NCBI RefSeq assembly: GCF_900635455.1
Contig: NZ_LR134116.1
Coordinates: 3,038,001-3,102,000, forward strand
Reading direction: 5' to 3'
Origin: Yersinia intermedia
Lineage (GTDB): Bacteria > Pseudomonadota > Gammaproteobacteria > Enterobacterales > Enterobacteriaceae
DNA: 64,000 bases
In this document: piece after piece, positions 18,322 to 28,500 of the stretch
Layout: the number at the start of each line of letters is the position of its first letter
Position numbering within the stretch: position 1 is the first letter of the stretch
Made by a program: the position numbers and the translations under genes
The notes under the pieces: generated by a model
What the model saw: the letters and a program-made list of their open reading frames with translations, nothing else
The model's database searches: none
Told to the model about the DNA's origin: nothing

Positions 18322-18950
18322 ATACCCAAAGTCATTGGCGTTGCAGGTAGGCGGCCAGCAAACGCATCCCGATGAGCTGACTCAAGTCAGTGATTCGGGT
18401 AAGTGCGCGCAGCCAACACCCCTGCGGCCTCAAGGACGAAGAAAAGAATACCCAAAGTCATTGGCGTTGCAGGTAGGCGGCCAGCAAACGCATCCCGATG
18501 AGCTGACTCAAGTCAGTGATTCGGGTAAGTGCGCGCAGCCAACACCCCTGCGGCCTCAAGGACGAAGAAAAGAATACCCAAAGTCATTGGCGTTGCAGGT
18601 AGGCGGCCAGCAAACGCATCCCGATGAGCTGACTCAAGTCAGTGATTCGGGTAAGTGCGCGCAGCCAACACCCCTGCGGCCTCAAGGACGAAGAAAAGAA
18701 TACCCAAAGTCATTGGCGTTGCAGGTAGGCGGCCAGCAAACGCATCCCGATGAGCTGACTCAAGTCAGTGATTCGGGTAAGTGCGCGCAGCCAACACCCC
18801 TGCGGCCTCAAGGACGAAGAAAAGAATACCCAAAGTCATTGGCGTTGCAGGTAGGCGGCCAGCAAACGCATCCCGATGAGCTGACTCAAGTCAGTGATTC
18901 GGGTAAGTGCGCGCAGCCAACACCCCTGCGGCCTCAAGGACGAAGGGTAT
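18322..18950. repeat. Tandem array of five ERIC elements, 126-bp period
   Basis: Five head-to-tail copies begin at about 18322, 18448, 18574, 18700 and 18826, and look base-for-base identical by eye. Each starts with ATACCCAAAGTC and contains the ERIC core: GCATCCCGATGAGCTGACTC and AAGTCAGTGATTCGGGTAAG resemble the classic ERIC1R and ERIC2 primer regions. Each ends CCTCAAGGACGAAG. At internal junctions the tail runs into AAAAGA and the next ATACCC. The last copy keeps the full GGGTAT end, which supplies the first base of the rlmF stop. A partial extra tail lies left of the array (18295-18316). ERIC elements are non-autonomous intergenic repeats able to fold into RNA hairpins. A 254-codon frame through the array exists only because 126 is divisible by three. 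Confidence 0.9.
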
Positions 18951-19912
18951 TACCAACGTTCAGCTTTCCACGCCACCTGCTGCTCCGGCGTCAGGAACGT
19001 CCATGCCACAAACCGGCTGACTTTTTGCCCTTGTGCCATATCAATGGTGCGGACCTCTACGGCGTTGGCATAGCGCAGGGCATGATAGATTGCCGGTAAG
19101 GTGGTCTTTTTAGAGATTAATGAGGTGAACCAAAAGCAGTTTTGCGCCTTAGTTGCGCTCTCCGCTACCATACGGCTAACAAACCCTTCTTCGCCACCTT
19201 CACACCATAATTCGCTATTTTTCCCGCCAAAGTTTTGTACCGGTTTAGCGGCAACTTCACTTTTACCCAGTTTATGTAACTTGCGACGCGTGGTTGCTGC
19301 GGCCTCCTCAGCGGAGGCATGGAACGGCGGATTACACAGTGTGGCATCGTAACGCTCATTCACCGCCAGAATACCGTCGAAAATAGCCTGGGGATCTTTT
19401 TGCTGTTTAAGGCGCAAGGTGTTTTTCAGCGTCGGGTTCATCGACACCACCATTTTTGCAGCACTGAGGGCTTGTGGATCAATATCAGTCCCGGTAAAAC
19501 GCCAGCCGTATTCCCGCTGACCAATAATCGGATAAATGCAGTTCGCACCGACACCAATATCCAACAGCGCAATATTTCTACCCTGCGGGATAACCCCTTC
19601 ATTGCAACTGGCCAATAAATCGGCCAAATGGTGCACATAGTCAGCACGACCAGGGATGGGTGGGCATAAGAAATCAGCCGGAATATCCCAATATTCAATG
19701 CCGTAAAAATGTTTCAGCAATGCCCGGTTGAGCATTTTGACCGCCAGAGGATCGGCAAAATCGATAGAAATATCACCATAGGCAGTAGGTGCCAGAAAAG
19801 GAACTAACTCAGGGCAACTTACTGAAAGAGAATCAAAATCATAGCGTGAGCGATGACGATTTCGTGGATGTAATCCGCTTTTTTCTTTGGGGAATATTTT
19901 TTTGTTTTCCAT
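18950..19912 (-). CDS. rlmF: 23S rRNA (adenine(1618)-N(6))-methyltransferase RlmF
   Basis: RlmF methylates A1618 of 23S rRNA using SAM. The 320-residue protein matches E. coli RlmF (308): SGLHPRNRHRSRYDF at the N-terminus, SAM motif DIGVGANCIYPIIG, catalytic NPPF motif (ATLCNPPFHASAEEA), LWCEGGEEGFV and SRFVAWTFL near the end. I chose the ATG at 19912 (MENKKIFPK), a few residues longer than E. coli; the frame continues 27 codons further upstream without similarity. Its stop codon touches the ERIC array, so its 3' UTR would be ERIC RNA. Confidence 0.93.
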   Translation of the reverse strand: MENKKIFPKEKSGLHPRNRHRSRYDFDSLSVSCPELVPFLAPTAYGDISIDFADPLAVKMLNRALLKHFYGIEYWDIPADFLCPPIPGRADYVHHLADLLASCNEGVIPQGRNIALLDIGVGANCIYPIIGQREYGWRFTGTDIDPQALSAAKMVVSMNPTLKNTLRLKQQKDPQAIFDGILAVNERYDATLCNPPFHASAEEAAATTRRKLHKLGKSEVAAKPVQNFGGKNSELWCEGGEEGFVSRMVAESATKAQNCFWFTSLISKKTTLPAIYHALRYANAVEVRTIDMAQGQKVSRFVAWTFLTPEQQVAWKAERW

Positions 19913-20137
19913 CGTCTGGCTCTCTGATCGGCATTTTCTGGCGCGTAAGATAGCATAAATCGCCGCAGAGCGGGTGGTGGGTATTGCCATCAAAATAAAA
20001 GTGAATCCTATCGGTTGGATACTTCATCTGATGTCATAACCACAACTCGCTCAGAACAAATTAGCTTAGTTGGGTGCCGCTATCTGATGCTACTTTACGT
20101 GACCGCGCGCGCAAAAAACTCACATAGTCTTAATCTG

Positions 20138-21079
20138 TTACAACGCATGATCGGGAGTATCCGCCCGCCCGACCGCGACCAGACAACATGCTAGTTGCTT
20201 CTGAATAGCATCAGGAATAGGCCACTCTCCAGCCAGACAACCTTCAATCCAGCGTGCCGTTATGGCGGCATCTTTCGACTGGGGTAACACCAGCTCACCC
20301 GGTTCTGGCTGACGTTCCAGTAAAATTTGCTGCACTCCCCCGTTAATGTAATGAATCGGTGGGCAGCGTGAGGGGTTAGCATAAACCTCCCCTTCAGTTC
20401 CTTGCTGTAGCAGTGCCGGTGAGCCGATCGCCTGAAAAAAACCGCCAACCTTTTGCATATATTCTGGGTGAGAAACACTGGCAAGGCGCAATGCATTATC
20501 GTGAATAAACGGGGTTGCCAATTTTGCCAGTGTGTGACTGCTGTTTCTAACCCCCATTCGCCAGCGTAACTGCAATTGCTGGTCTAATTGGGCCGATAAT
20601 GCTGATACAGGGATAAATACCGGTAACCCACTATCAAGCCGCTGCTGGGCGTCGGCGGCGTTAAGTGACCACGGGATATTCAGTTGTTGGAAGATCTCGG
20701 CACTGGTTACCCGGCTGCTGTCCTCGGTCACGCCGTGTACCACCACGGGCAGTCCCATACGTGACAGGAGTAATGCCAGTAACGGTGTTAAATTCGCTTG
20801 TTTACGCGCACCATTGTAACTTGGGATCACTACTGGTAACGGATAGCCCGTAGGCGCGCGCAGTGACATGACCTGCTCTTGCATCGCCTGATAAAACCCC
20901 AGAATCTCCTGCTCAGACTCCCCTTTGATACGAAAGGCTATCAGGATGCCCCCCAATTCCAGATCGGGAACATGTCCAGCCAACATGGCTTTATACAACG
21001 CATAGGCGGTAGGCTTTTCCAGATCGCGGGCATGATTTTTACCGCGCCCAATTTCTTTAATAATGTTGCTGTAATCCAT
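20138..21079 (-). CDS. ybiB: TrpD2-family protein YbiB
   Basis: A 313-residue protein of the glycosyltransferase family 3/anthranilate phosphoribosyltransferase fold, matching E. coli YbiB. Landmarks: MDYSNIIKEIGRGKNHARDL, PDLELGGILIAFRIKGE, IPSYNGARKQANLTPLLALLL, VVVHGVTED, RWRMGVRNSSHTLAKLATPF and GTEGEVYANP. E. coli YbiB binds nucleic acids rather than acting as a Trp enzyme and lies in an SOS-linked operon with dinG. The ATG at 21079 is preferred over 21115, which lacks family support. Here aqpZ lies between it and dinG. Confidence 0.9.
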   Translation of the reverse strand: MDYSNIIKEIGRGKNHARDLEKPTAYALYKAMLAGHVPDLELGGILIAFRIKGESEQEILGFYQAMQEQVMSLRAPTGYPLPVVIPSYNGARKQANLTPLLALLLSRMGLPVVVHGVTEDSSRVTSAEIFQQLNIPWSLNAADAQQRLDSGLPVFIPVSALSAQLDQQLQLRWRMGVRNSSHTLAKLATPFIHDNALRLASVSHPEYMQKVGGFFQAIGSPALLQQGTEGEVYANPSRCPPIHYINGGVQQILLERQPEPGELVLPQSKDAAITARWIEGCLAGEWPIPDAIQKQLACCLVAVGRADTPDHAL

Positions 21080-21162
21080 GGTGCGGTATTTCCCCTGTCC
21101 ATCACGGTTAAACATAAATCAGGTAACTTATTGCTGAAACTTTATCACTAATAGTGATATTG

Positions 21163-21194
21163 ATACCCGAAATAATTCGTGTTGCGCAGCCAAG
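21163..21194. repeat. Truncated left ERIC end
   Basis: ATACCCGAAATAATTCG followed by TGTTGCGCAGCCAAG resembles the left end of Yersinia ERIC elements but lacks the rest. It lies between ybiB and aqpZ, beside a GCGGGT/ACCCGC hairpin at about 21226. Confidence 0.35.
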
Positions 21195-21274
21195 AGAGAG
21201 GGGGCACTGCATGGTAGTTAGCTAGCGGGTGAAACCCGCCACTGCCGGAACAACTTGCAGCAGTGACAGGTAAA

Positions 21275-21982
21275 TCACAGTGGCTTGTTCAACTCTTCCG
21301 GTGGACTAAACAGTACCCGATAAATAGCGCCACCTAAGGCTCCGCCTACCAATGGGGCTAGCCAGAATACCCATAACTGTTGCAATGCAATTCCACCGGC
21401 AAAAATTGCCACAGCAGTACTACGAGCAGGATTTACCGAGGTATTATCCACTGGAATACTGATTAAATGGATCAACGTAAGACATAACCCAATAGCCAGC
21501 GGCGCTGCAACGGTGGGAGAAGGCTTATCAGTCACCCCCATAATCACCATCACAAACCCCATAGTGAGAACCACTTCCGCCACCAGCACGGCTTGTAAGC
21601 TATAGCCCCCCGGCGAACGAACACCAAAACCATTACTGGCGAATCCGGCACTGACATCAAAACCGACTTTACCACTGGCGATTAAATACAAAACAGCCGC
21701 CCCCGCCAGCCCCCCCAGTACTTGCGCCACAATATAGGGTACCAATTGTGCGCCAGAGAAACGCCCTCCTACCCATAAACCGAGTGACACTGCTGGGTTA
21801 AAATGCGCACCAGAGATATGCCCCAGTGCGTATGCCATCGTGACAACTGTCAGCCCGAAGGCTAGTGCCACCCCCAAAAATCCGATACCCGCCACTGGGA
21901 ACATTGCAGCCAAGACTGCGCTACCACACCCGCCCAACACCAGCCAGAAAGTGCCAATAAACTCTGCCATTAGCTGTTTCAT
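21275..21982 (-). CDS. aqpZ: Aquaporin Z
   Basis: A 235-residue inner-membrane water channel of the MIP family with six helices and two half-helices. The two NPA motifs are in [12 protein letters not shown] (N62) and SVNPARST (near 185). The selectivity filter should be the aquaporin rather than the glycerol type, given the length (E. coli AqpZ 231) and similarity. The second NPA is followed by Arg (NPARS), the filter arginine. Monocistronic, upstream of ybiB on the same strand with a ~195-bp gap. Confidence 0.94.
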   Translation of the reverse strand: MKQLMAEFIGTFWLVLGGCGSAVLAAMFPVAGIGFLGVALAFGLTVVTMAYALGHISGAHFNPAVSLGLWVGGRFSGAQLVPYIVAQVLGGLAGAAVLYLIASGKVGFDVSAGFASNGFGVRSPGGYSLQAVLVAEVVLTMGFVMVIMGVTDKPSPTVAAPLAIGLCLTLIHLISIPVDNTSVNPARSTAVAIFAGGIALQQLWVFWLAPLVGGALGGAIYRVLFSPPEELNKPL

Positions 21983-22197
21983 TCTGCTTTACCCCTGCCC
22001 GCTAAACATGTCGATAACAGTTAACGTTGCCGCTAACCAATAATCCGCCATTTACACCGGAGGTACTGCCAGGCTTGACTTGTTCGAGTCAGCTCACCAG
22101 CGGCTTATATAATCTTAGTCACTGGATTTATACACATAGGGAAAGATTTCAGATGAAATAGTAATTTGTATTAATAATAAATTAAAAAGAGGAAATA

Positions 22198-24375
22198 TTA
22201 CTTTACTCCCCGTTTCCGTTTTGCTCGTTTTGCCGCAGGCTTAGCCACTACGTTGACAACGGATACCGGCCCCCCTTCAGGCATCTCCGGTTGCTCAATC
22301 GGGAAAACAGGTAGCGCTGCCAACAACCGCGAACCATAGCCTTTAGTTAATAAACGCCGGTCATAAATAACAATTTCACCATGGCATTGATTACTACGAA
22401 TCAAACGCCCAACCTGTTGGATTAGGTTAAACGAAGCACTTGGCAAACTTTGTACTTCAAACGGATAACGTTTTAACGACTTCAGCCACTCCCCTTCCGT
22501 GAGGATCACCGGGCTATCGATAGGCGGGAATGAGATTTTGTGAATATGAACCTGGGTCAACAACTCACCTTTCAAATCCAACCCTTCTGCAAATGATTGC
22601 AGGCCAATCAATACACTGGCGGTACCGTTATTAACCCGCTTACGATGCTCTTCCACCAGCCGATAACGGGGTTGATCTCCCTGCACCAGCAGCATCAAGC
22701 GCAGATCCGTCACATGGCTGAGAAAGGTTTGCATCGCCCTATGGCTACTGAACAAAATCAACATGCCTTTATGCAGCCCGCTGGCCTGCTGCGCACGGAA
22801 AAATTGCGCCATTTCCGCCAGATGTTCAGCCTCATGGGCCATAGTCGGCTCGAAACGCATTTTGGGGATGATCAACTTCCCCTGTTCAATATGATTAAAC
22901 GGTGATGACAGTGTTTCAAACCGGTCGCCGGCCTTCTCACTCAGGCCACTAAGCTCTTGCAAGCGGGCAAAGCTGTTGAGTGAACGTAATGTCGCTGAAG
23001 TCACAATCACATGGGGGACTTTACGCCATAACATTTTATCAAGTTGGTCACTGACACGTATCCCGACACAGTGGAAATAGAGATGTGTTTGATTCTCGCG
23101 GTAATCACGGGTTACCCATTTGGATATCGGCGCATTCGAGGCTTTTTCCATCGCGGCTAACCGCCAAAGTTTGCTCATGGCCTCCAGATAACCCAATGTA
23201 CGGCTCATTTGCAGGATGGCGCGATGCAGGCGCACAATATCGTGCTTACCGGTTTGCTCACTCAAATCATTGAGTACAAATTCGACCAAGCCGCGCAGGG
23301 CATCTGTCAGCTTGAATAATTTGGCACAATCTTCCGTCAAACTCCCCGGTAACTCACCCATTTCAAAACGGTATACTGCCGGATTACCATCAGTAGGAAG
23401 CAGTTGACTGACTTGTTGCTCCACACTCAACATCAGCTCGCGCAACTGCTCGCAATGGTCTTTCAGACGTTCTGGATTCGCTAAACCCGGTGGATTTTTA
23501 GGCCGGTATTGCACCATGCATTGATCCACCAGCCGCACAATCATATCCAACTGCATATTGGCAAAGAACGCGGTGATCTCACCTTCAATTTCCAGTGCAT
23601 CGCGCGCCACATCGGGCAAATGGTGGCCTTCATCCAACACTAGCAGTAACTCTTTCGGATTGGGTAGCACCGATTCAGTTTCCAATGCAGCCATCACTAA
23701 TGCGTGGTTGGCGACCACAACATCAGCACTTTCTATTTCTTTGCGTGCGATAAAGAACGGACACTCACGAAAATAATGGCAGTTGCGCCCAAGGCAATTT
23801 GCCTTATCAGTACTCAATTTAGTCCACAGGCTGTCACTGAGCGCCAACTGATGATGGTCGCGCAGCCCGTCCCAGACATGGCTGCTCAGTAACTTAGACA
23901 GTGCCAGACAGGTTGCTTGTTCCTCACCATTGGCGGGAGCCAATTCATCGCCGAGAAACAGGGATAAATCCCCCTGCCCAGAAACATCGGTACACATAGC
24001 CGCCAGATTACGCGGACACACATACCGCCCGCGCCCAAATGCACCGGTGAATTTAAGGTCGGGAATTATTTTCTTCAACAGCGGCAAATCTTTACTGTAA
24101 ATCTGATCCTGTAATGCCACGTTAGCGGTACTGACCACCAATGGCTTGCTTTCTGCTCGGCCGACTGCAATGCCAGGAATCAGATAAGACAGAGTTTTGC
24201 CAACACCGGTCGGGGCCTCAATAGCCAAATGACGGCCAGCGTCACCGGCCAGTGTTTTCGCCACTTCGGCGATCATCTGGCGCTGCGGTGCCCGAGAGAT
24301 GAAATCCGGGATCTGCTGCTGGAGAGCCTTATACCACTGACTGATTTGTTCTTTTACTGCCGGGGACAACGCCAT
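22198..24375 (-). CDS. dinG: ATP-dependent DNA helicase DinG
   Basis: A 725-residue 5'-3' DNA helicase of the XPD-like superfamily 2, which unwinds R-loops, D-loops and forks. Walker A is APTGVGKT (54-61). Four cysteines for the 4Fe-4S cluster are visible: one in YVCPRN, and three in NCLGRNCHYFREC. Walker B is LDEGHH. Late motifs include TSATLRSL, GLQSFAEGLDLKG and QQVGRLIRS. The start is ATG 24375 (MALSPAVKEQISQWYKALQ), matching E. coli DinG; the frame runs 43 codons further upstream. The C-terminus is rich in Lys/Arg. I did not find a good LexA box upstream. Confidence 0.96.
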   Translation of the reverse strand: MALSPAVKEQISQWYKALQQQIPDFISRAPQRQMIAEVAKTLAGDAGRHLAIEAPTGVGKTLSYLIPGIAVGRAESKPLVVSTANVALQDQIYSKDLPLLKKIIPDLKFTGAFGRGRYVCPRNLAAMCTDVSGQGDLSLFLGDELAPANGEEQATCLALSKLLSSHVWDGLRDHHQLALSDSLWTKLSTDKANCLGRNCHYFRECPFFIARKEIESADVVVANHALVMAALETESVLPNPKELLLVLDEGHHLPDVARDALEIEGEITAFFANMQLDMIVRLVDQCMVQYRPKNPPGLANPERLKDHCEQLRELMLSVEQQVSQLLPTDGNPAVYRFEMGELPGSLTEDCAKLFKLTDALRGLVEFVLNDLSEQTGKHDIVRLHRAILQMSRTLGYLEAMSKLWRLAAMEKASNAPISKWVTRDYRENQTHLYFHCVGIRVSDQLDKMLWRKVPHVIVTSATLRSLNSFARLQELSGLSEKAGDRFETLSSPFNHIEQGKLIIPKMRFEPTMAHEAEHLAEMAQFFRAQQASGLHKGMLILFSSHRAMQTFLSHVTDLRLMLLVQGDQPRYRLVEEHRKRVNNGTASVLIGLQSFAEGLDLKGELLTQVHIHKISFPPIDSPVILTEGEWLKSLKRYPFEVQSLPSASFNLIQQVGRLIRSNQCHGEIVIYDRRLLTKGYGSRLLAALPVFPIEQPEMPEGGPVSVVNVVAKPAAKRAKRKRGVK

Positions 24376-24640
24376 GCATATCTTATCTAAACTGAGTGTT
24401 GCCCTATTGTCCCACACCGCAACGCTCACGTCAGCCCGAAAGCATCGCCGTGATAGTTGATACGCCCCCCATGACAATGGGATGAAATTTACGCAATGTC
24501 GCAATTATTTATGATTTGTCATAAATATATCACACAGATGCGGTAAAAATTCTGCGCTGGCCGAATTCAGACAGATATTGAATACAGCAAAAAAAATCTA
24601 CTACTCGCGTCTTTTTAAATAAGAGAAACAGGGCAAAAAT

Positions 24641-25756
24641 ATGAAACGTAATCTTCTGGCAATCCTGGTACCGGCGTTATTAGTTGCCACTACGTCACAC
24701 GCAGCAGAAATTTATAACAAAGACGGTAATAAACTGGATTTATACGGAAAAGTCAAAGCACTGCATTATTTTTCTGATAATAATAAAAGTGACGGTGATA
24801 AATCTTACGTGCGCTTTGGTTTTAAAGGTGCCACCCAAATTACTGACCAACTGTCCGGTTACGGCCAGTGGGAATATAACATTGCTGCTAACTACGCAGA
24901 AAGCCAGGAAACAAAAGACAATAAAACACGTTTAGCTTTTGCGGGTTTACGTTACGGGAAATTAGGTTCAATCGATTATGGTCGTAACTACGGTGTGTTA
25001 TATGATGTGGCCGCCTGGACCGATATGTTGCCTGAGTTCGGTAACGACAGCTACACCAGAACCGATAACTTCATGACTGGCCGTACTACTGGGGTGGCTA
25101 CTTATCGCAACACTGATTTCTTCGGTCTGGTTGATGGGCTGAAATTCTCTCTGCAATATCAGGGTAAGAACGGCAGCGAAACCGATAGCAATAACGGCCG
25201 TGCAGATGCCACCAAACAAAATGGTGACGGCTTCGGCATGTCTTCTAGTTATGAAATTGGTGCTGGCGTGAGCGTTGCTGCTGCTTATGCCTCTTCTAAC
25301 CGTACTACGGCGCAGAAGAACGGTAACTTTGGTAAAGGCGATAAAGCTGATGCCTGGACTACCGGTTTGAAATATGATGACAACGGTGTCTATTTAGCCG
25401 CAACCTATGCTGAAACCCGTAATATGACCCCTATTTCAGGCACTGCAACCATTAATAATGCGTCAACAAGTGTAAGTGGTTTTGCTAATAAAACTCAAAA
25501 CGTAGAGTTAGTGGCACAATATTTATTTGATTTCGGGTTGAAACCATCCCTGGCTTATGTTCAATCTAAAGGGAAGGATATCGAAGGGATCGGTGATACT
25601 GACCTGGTTAAATATGTTGACATCGGTGCATCTTATTACTTCAATAAAAACATGTCCACCTATGTAGATTATAAAATTAACCAACTGAGTGACAATAATA
25701 AACTTAAGTTGAATACTGACAACGTTGTTGCGCTAGGTTTAGTTTATCAGTTCTAA
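24641..25756 (+). CDS. OmpC/OmpF-family general porin
   Basis: A 371-residue precursor of a trimeric 16-stranded outer-membrane porin. The signal peptide is 1-21 ([23 protein letters not shown]). Loop 3, which narrows the pore, carries [13 protein letters not shown]. The C-terminal strand ends LGLVYQF, with terminal Phe. Length and strand pattern fit OmpC/F/PhoE. I cannot decide which paralogue it is, since Yersinia carries several such porins. It is divergent from dinG and ends at a strong terminator. Confidence 0.92.
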   Translation: MKRNLLAILVPALLVATTSHAAEIYNKDGNKLDLYGKVKALHYFSDNNKSDGDKSYVRFGFKGATQITDQLSGYGQWEYNIAANYAESQETKDNKTRLAFAGLRYGKLGSIDYGRNYGVLYDVAAWTDMLPEFGNDSYTRTDNFMTGRTTGVATYRNTDFFGLVDGLKFSLQYQGKNGSETDSNNGRADATKQNGDGFGMSSSYEIGAGVSVAAAYASSNRTTAQKNGNFGKGDKADAWTTGLKYDDNGVYLAATYAETRNMTPISGTATINNASTSVSGFANKTQNVELVAQYLFDFGLKPSLAYVQSKGKDIEGIGDTDLVKYVDIGASYYFNKNMSTYVDYKINQLSDNNKLKLNTDNVVALGLVYQF

Positions 25757-25830
25757 GCTTCTTGCATTGGTATGACCCTCATTGATTTACTGTTTGAATG
25801 CTTCATTGTGAATTTATTACCTGTTATTAC

Positions 25831-25856
25831 GCCGGGATAACTCCCGGCTTTTTTTT
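25831..25856 (+). terminator. Rho-independent terminator of the porin gene
   Basis: GCCGGGA / TCCCGGC stem with a TAAC loop followed by eight T. Confidence 0.9.
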
Positions 25857-25879
25857 CTTATTTATACCTTAACAACTCA

Positions 25880-27217
25880 CTATTTATTTTGCTGAGTGGT
25901 TACTGCCAATAACCAGGTATCTCGCAGCGCTTCAGCTACCGCCCCTTTGCGCTTCGCTCCCTCTTTACCTGCAATAACAGTAAAGTCGGCCTGTTTGATC
26001 CACCGCTGGTAGCGATTCTCGCCTAACGCTTTATCTGCCTGAACCATCAGTGGAACCAACCGCACACCCATGTGATCAAGACTGCGATAGGGCCACGTTG
26101 TCTGCTCATCAGAATAAGGGGCCATAAAATCAAGCGCTTTAATCAAACTACTGCCATTAGGTGTTTGATAACGCCACAGGTCGATTTGCACTTTATCTGC
26201 CAACTGCGCCATCAACGTCGCAGCCTGCAAACTGAAATAACTGTAATGGAAAGAACGGGTCCGTGCCAATTCCAGTGGTTGCGAGCCTTCCGCAGCGAGC
26301 TGAGTATCCAGTTTAGTTTTCAATAAGTCAGCCATCTCGGCAACCCGTTGTGGTTGTTGCAAATACCAAGCAATACCCGCTACCTGAACTGTGTACCAAT
26401 TACCGTGGTTATTCTGCGCCGCCGCCTCTTTTTTACCTGCCGGGCTGTGTTGCAACCAGTGTAAATATTCCGTCATCCATTGTTGCATCTGCTTTTCATC
26501 TTGTGCCGTCCAGCGTGTATTTTGCCGCAACATAATCAGTGAATCGACAATACGGGTTGCAAAGTAGCGCCCATCCAAAACACCGGTTCCACGTCCCGCA
26601 GCAATACCCGGCACGCCTTGAGCATAATCGAGGTTCGGGTTCATGCGCGTTTGTGGGTTGATAAACCAGGTTCGAATCATACTAATCGCTTTATCGGCAT
26701 ATTTTTGCTGGCCAGAAAAATACCAAGCCAAGGTCAACGCCTGTACCTGAGCGGTAAAATCAGCCAATCGCACGCCATCGCTATCCGCATTTTTACTGGC
26801 TGGATTTATCTGCCCATCTTTGCGCACCCAAGGTAATCCATCACTTTTTTGGCTATCAGGCCACCAGTAGGCACTAAGACTGAGATAATCATGTTTCGAA
26901 CCACTGGGCGGCACAATACTCTTGTCAGTAACACTTTGATCTGGCCGTTGCAGTGCTTTATCCGCCTGCTGTAACAACTGCTGATAAGCCCGTATGGTCT
27001 CCTTTGATGCCTGGTTTTGCGCAATACTCTGCTGGTTATGCTGCAATTCACTGGCTGATAAAAAGGCATAGTCGCCTCTGACTGTATTCCCCTGAGCGGC
27101 ATCGGCAAACGGGATTATGAGCAAAGTAAACAGCAGCACCAACCCAAGGTATGCCTGTGACAGATTAAGTATTCGAAAATCAAACAGTTTAGTGGTTGGC
27201 AAAGCCTGTGATGTCAT
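25880..27217 (-). CDS. Secreted alginate lyase family protein
   Basis: A 445-residue protein of the alginate lyase family (PF05426-type alpha/alpha toroid). A hydrophobic N-terminal stretch at about 22-40 ending PFADA looks like a signal peptide, so it is likely periplasmic. Active-site style motifs are visible: NNHGNW at 269-274, HYSYF at 324-328, and YWWPD near 117. Enzymes of this fold cleave uronic-acid polymers (alginate, glucuronan) by beta-elimination. The natural substrate in this organism is unknown. It stands alone, convergent with a general porin, with no other polysaccharide-use genes beside it. Confidence 0.83.
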   Translation of the reverse strand: MTSQALPTTKLFDFRILNLSQAYLGLVLLFTLLIIPFADAAQGNTVRGDYAFLSASELQHNQQSIAQNQASKETIRAYQQLLQQADKALQRPDQSVTDKSIVPPSGSKHDYLSLSAYWWPDSQKSDGLPWVRKDGQINPASKNADSDGVRLADFTAQVQALTLAWYFSGQQKYADKAISMIRTWFINPQTRMNPNLDYAQGVPGIAAGRGTGVLDGRYFATRIVDSLIMLRQNTRWTAQDEKQMQQWMTEYLHWLQHSPAGKKEAAAQNNHGNWYTVQVAGIAWYLQQPQRVAEMADLLKTKLDTQLAAEGSQPLELARTRSFHYSYFSLQAATLMAQLADKVQIDLWRYQTPNGSSLIKALDFMAPYSDEQTTWPYRSLDHMGVRLVPLMVQADKALGENRYQRWIKQADFTVIAGKEGAKRKGAVAEALRDTWLLAVTTQQNK

Positions 27218-27489
27218 AAATAGTTCACCTTGTCAGATAACCAGCAACACGAGTATCGGATTTTATGCATCATGCCTGAAGCTACCTTAGCTTTCATGGA
27301 GAACACTGAAACTATCCGTTGTTTATTAACTCGTCAGTTATTATATTCAAGAATAACTCACTGTTTTTGCGTAAATTTCAGACGAAAAATTAAAACGTAA
27401 AAAAATGATAAAAACCTTTGCTAACGGCAGCCATTCTCATGTTTACTGATACCTTGATGTTTTACCGCTCCCTTTTTTATTGAATAATT

Positions 27490-28380
27490 ATGCTTAAGCA
27501 AAATAGCCGTAATCTGTGGTTGCTGGTTGGTTCACTTTTCACTTTATACTTCGTTTGGGGTTCGACTTACCTGGTCATCCGTATCGGGGTAGAGAGCTGG
27601 CCCCCATTGATGATGGCTGGATTACGTTACCTGATTGCTGGCGTATTGCTGTTCAGCTTTCTAGCCATTCGTGGTCATGCCCTACCGACATTACGCCAAT
27701 GGATGGGTGCCAGTGCGATAGGCATCTTATTACTGGCTATCGGTAATGGGCTGGTTACCATCGCCGAACACCAACATGTTCCTTCAGGGATTGCCGCCGT
27801 CATGGTGGCGACTGTTCCATTATTCACTTTGTGTTTCAGTATGTTATGGGGGATGCGTAACACAAAACTGGAATGGTCGGGGATTGCTCTCGGGTTGGTA
27901 GGTATCATCTTGCTCAATACTGGCAGCAACTTATTAGGTAATCCGGTGGGGGCAATGTTGATATTATTAGCCTCAGCCAGTTGGGCATTTGGCTCGGTCT
28001 GGGCTTCACGGCTGGCGCTACCCAGTGGGGCCATGTCAGGTGCCGCACAGATGCTGGTTGCCGGTGTAGTGCTGTTACTTGCCAGTACACTAAGTGGTGA
28101 AGAACTGGAACAAATGCCAACCATGGGTGGCATTCTCTCGTTACTTTACCTGATTGTTTTCGGCTCAATGCTCGCCATTAGCGCTTATATGTTCTTGCTA
28201 AAGAATGTGCGCCCAGCGGTAGCCACCAGTTATGCCTATGTGAACCCAGTTGTCGCGGTGTTGCTCGGCATTGGTTTTGCAGGTGAAAGCTTATCAACGA
28301 CGGAATGGTGTGCATTAGCCGTGATTGTTTCTGCGGTGATATTGGTCACACTGGGGAAATTTCTGTTTAAGCCGCGTTAA
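27490..28380 (+). CDS. yedA: EamA/DMT family transporter YedA
   Basis: A 296-residue inner-membrane protein with ten hydrophobic segments in two EamA repeats. It matches E. coli YedA closely: WGSTYLVIRIGVESWPPLMM, IGNGLVTIAEHQHVPSGIAA, KLEWSGIALGL, SWAFGSVWASR and TSYAYVNPVVAVLLG. The substrate of YedA is not established; DMT exporters typically export amino acids or related metabolites. Monocistronic by position. Confidence 0.9.
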   Translation: MLKQNSRNLWLLVGSLFTLYFVWGSTYLVIRIGVESWPPLMMAGLRYLIAGVLLFSFLAIRGHALPTLRQWMGASAIGILLLAIGNGLVTIAEHQHVPSGIAAVMVATVPLFTLCFSMLWGMRNTKLEWSGIALGLVGIILLNTGSNLLGNPVGAMLILLASASWAFGSVWASRLALPSGAMSGAAQMLVAGVVLLLASTLSGEELEQMPTMGGILSLLYLIVFGSMLAISAYMFLLKNVRPAVATSYAYVNPVVAVLLGIGFAGESLSTTEWCALAVIVSAVILVTLGKFLFKPR

Positions 28381-28500
28381 GCTCCAACGACCGACGTATT
28401 TATTTTATTCAGAATATAAATGCATCAACCATGTAACATGGTTGTTTCATTCAGTGAGCAGATTATAATTCCCTCTGTTTCGATGAAAAGTGAAAAAATT

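Noticed and set aside
18322..18950. Possible CRISPR array
   Set aside because: The whole 126-bp unit is repeated with no variable spacers, and the unit matches ERIC. No cas genes are present.
18335..19099. A 254-codon plus-strand frame with 42-residue repeats
   Set aside because: It is produced by the 126-bp ERIC array and continues into antisense rlmF. It has no ribosome site and no family.
24505..24640. LexA box upstream of dinG
   Set aside because: CAGATATTGAATACAG and neighbouring CACAG-containing stretches do not give CTGT-N8-ACAG in register. dinG may be SOS-regulated, but I cannot show it here.
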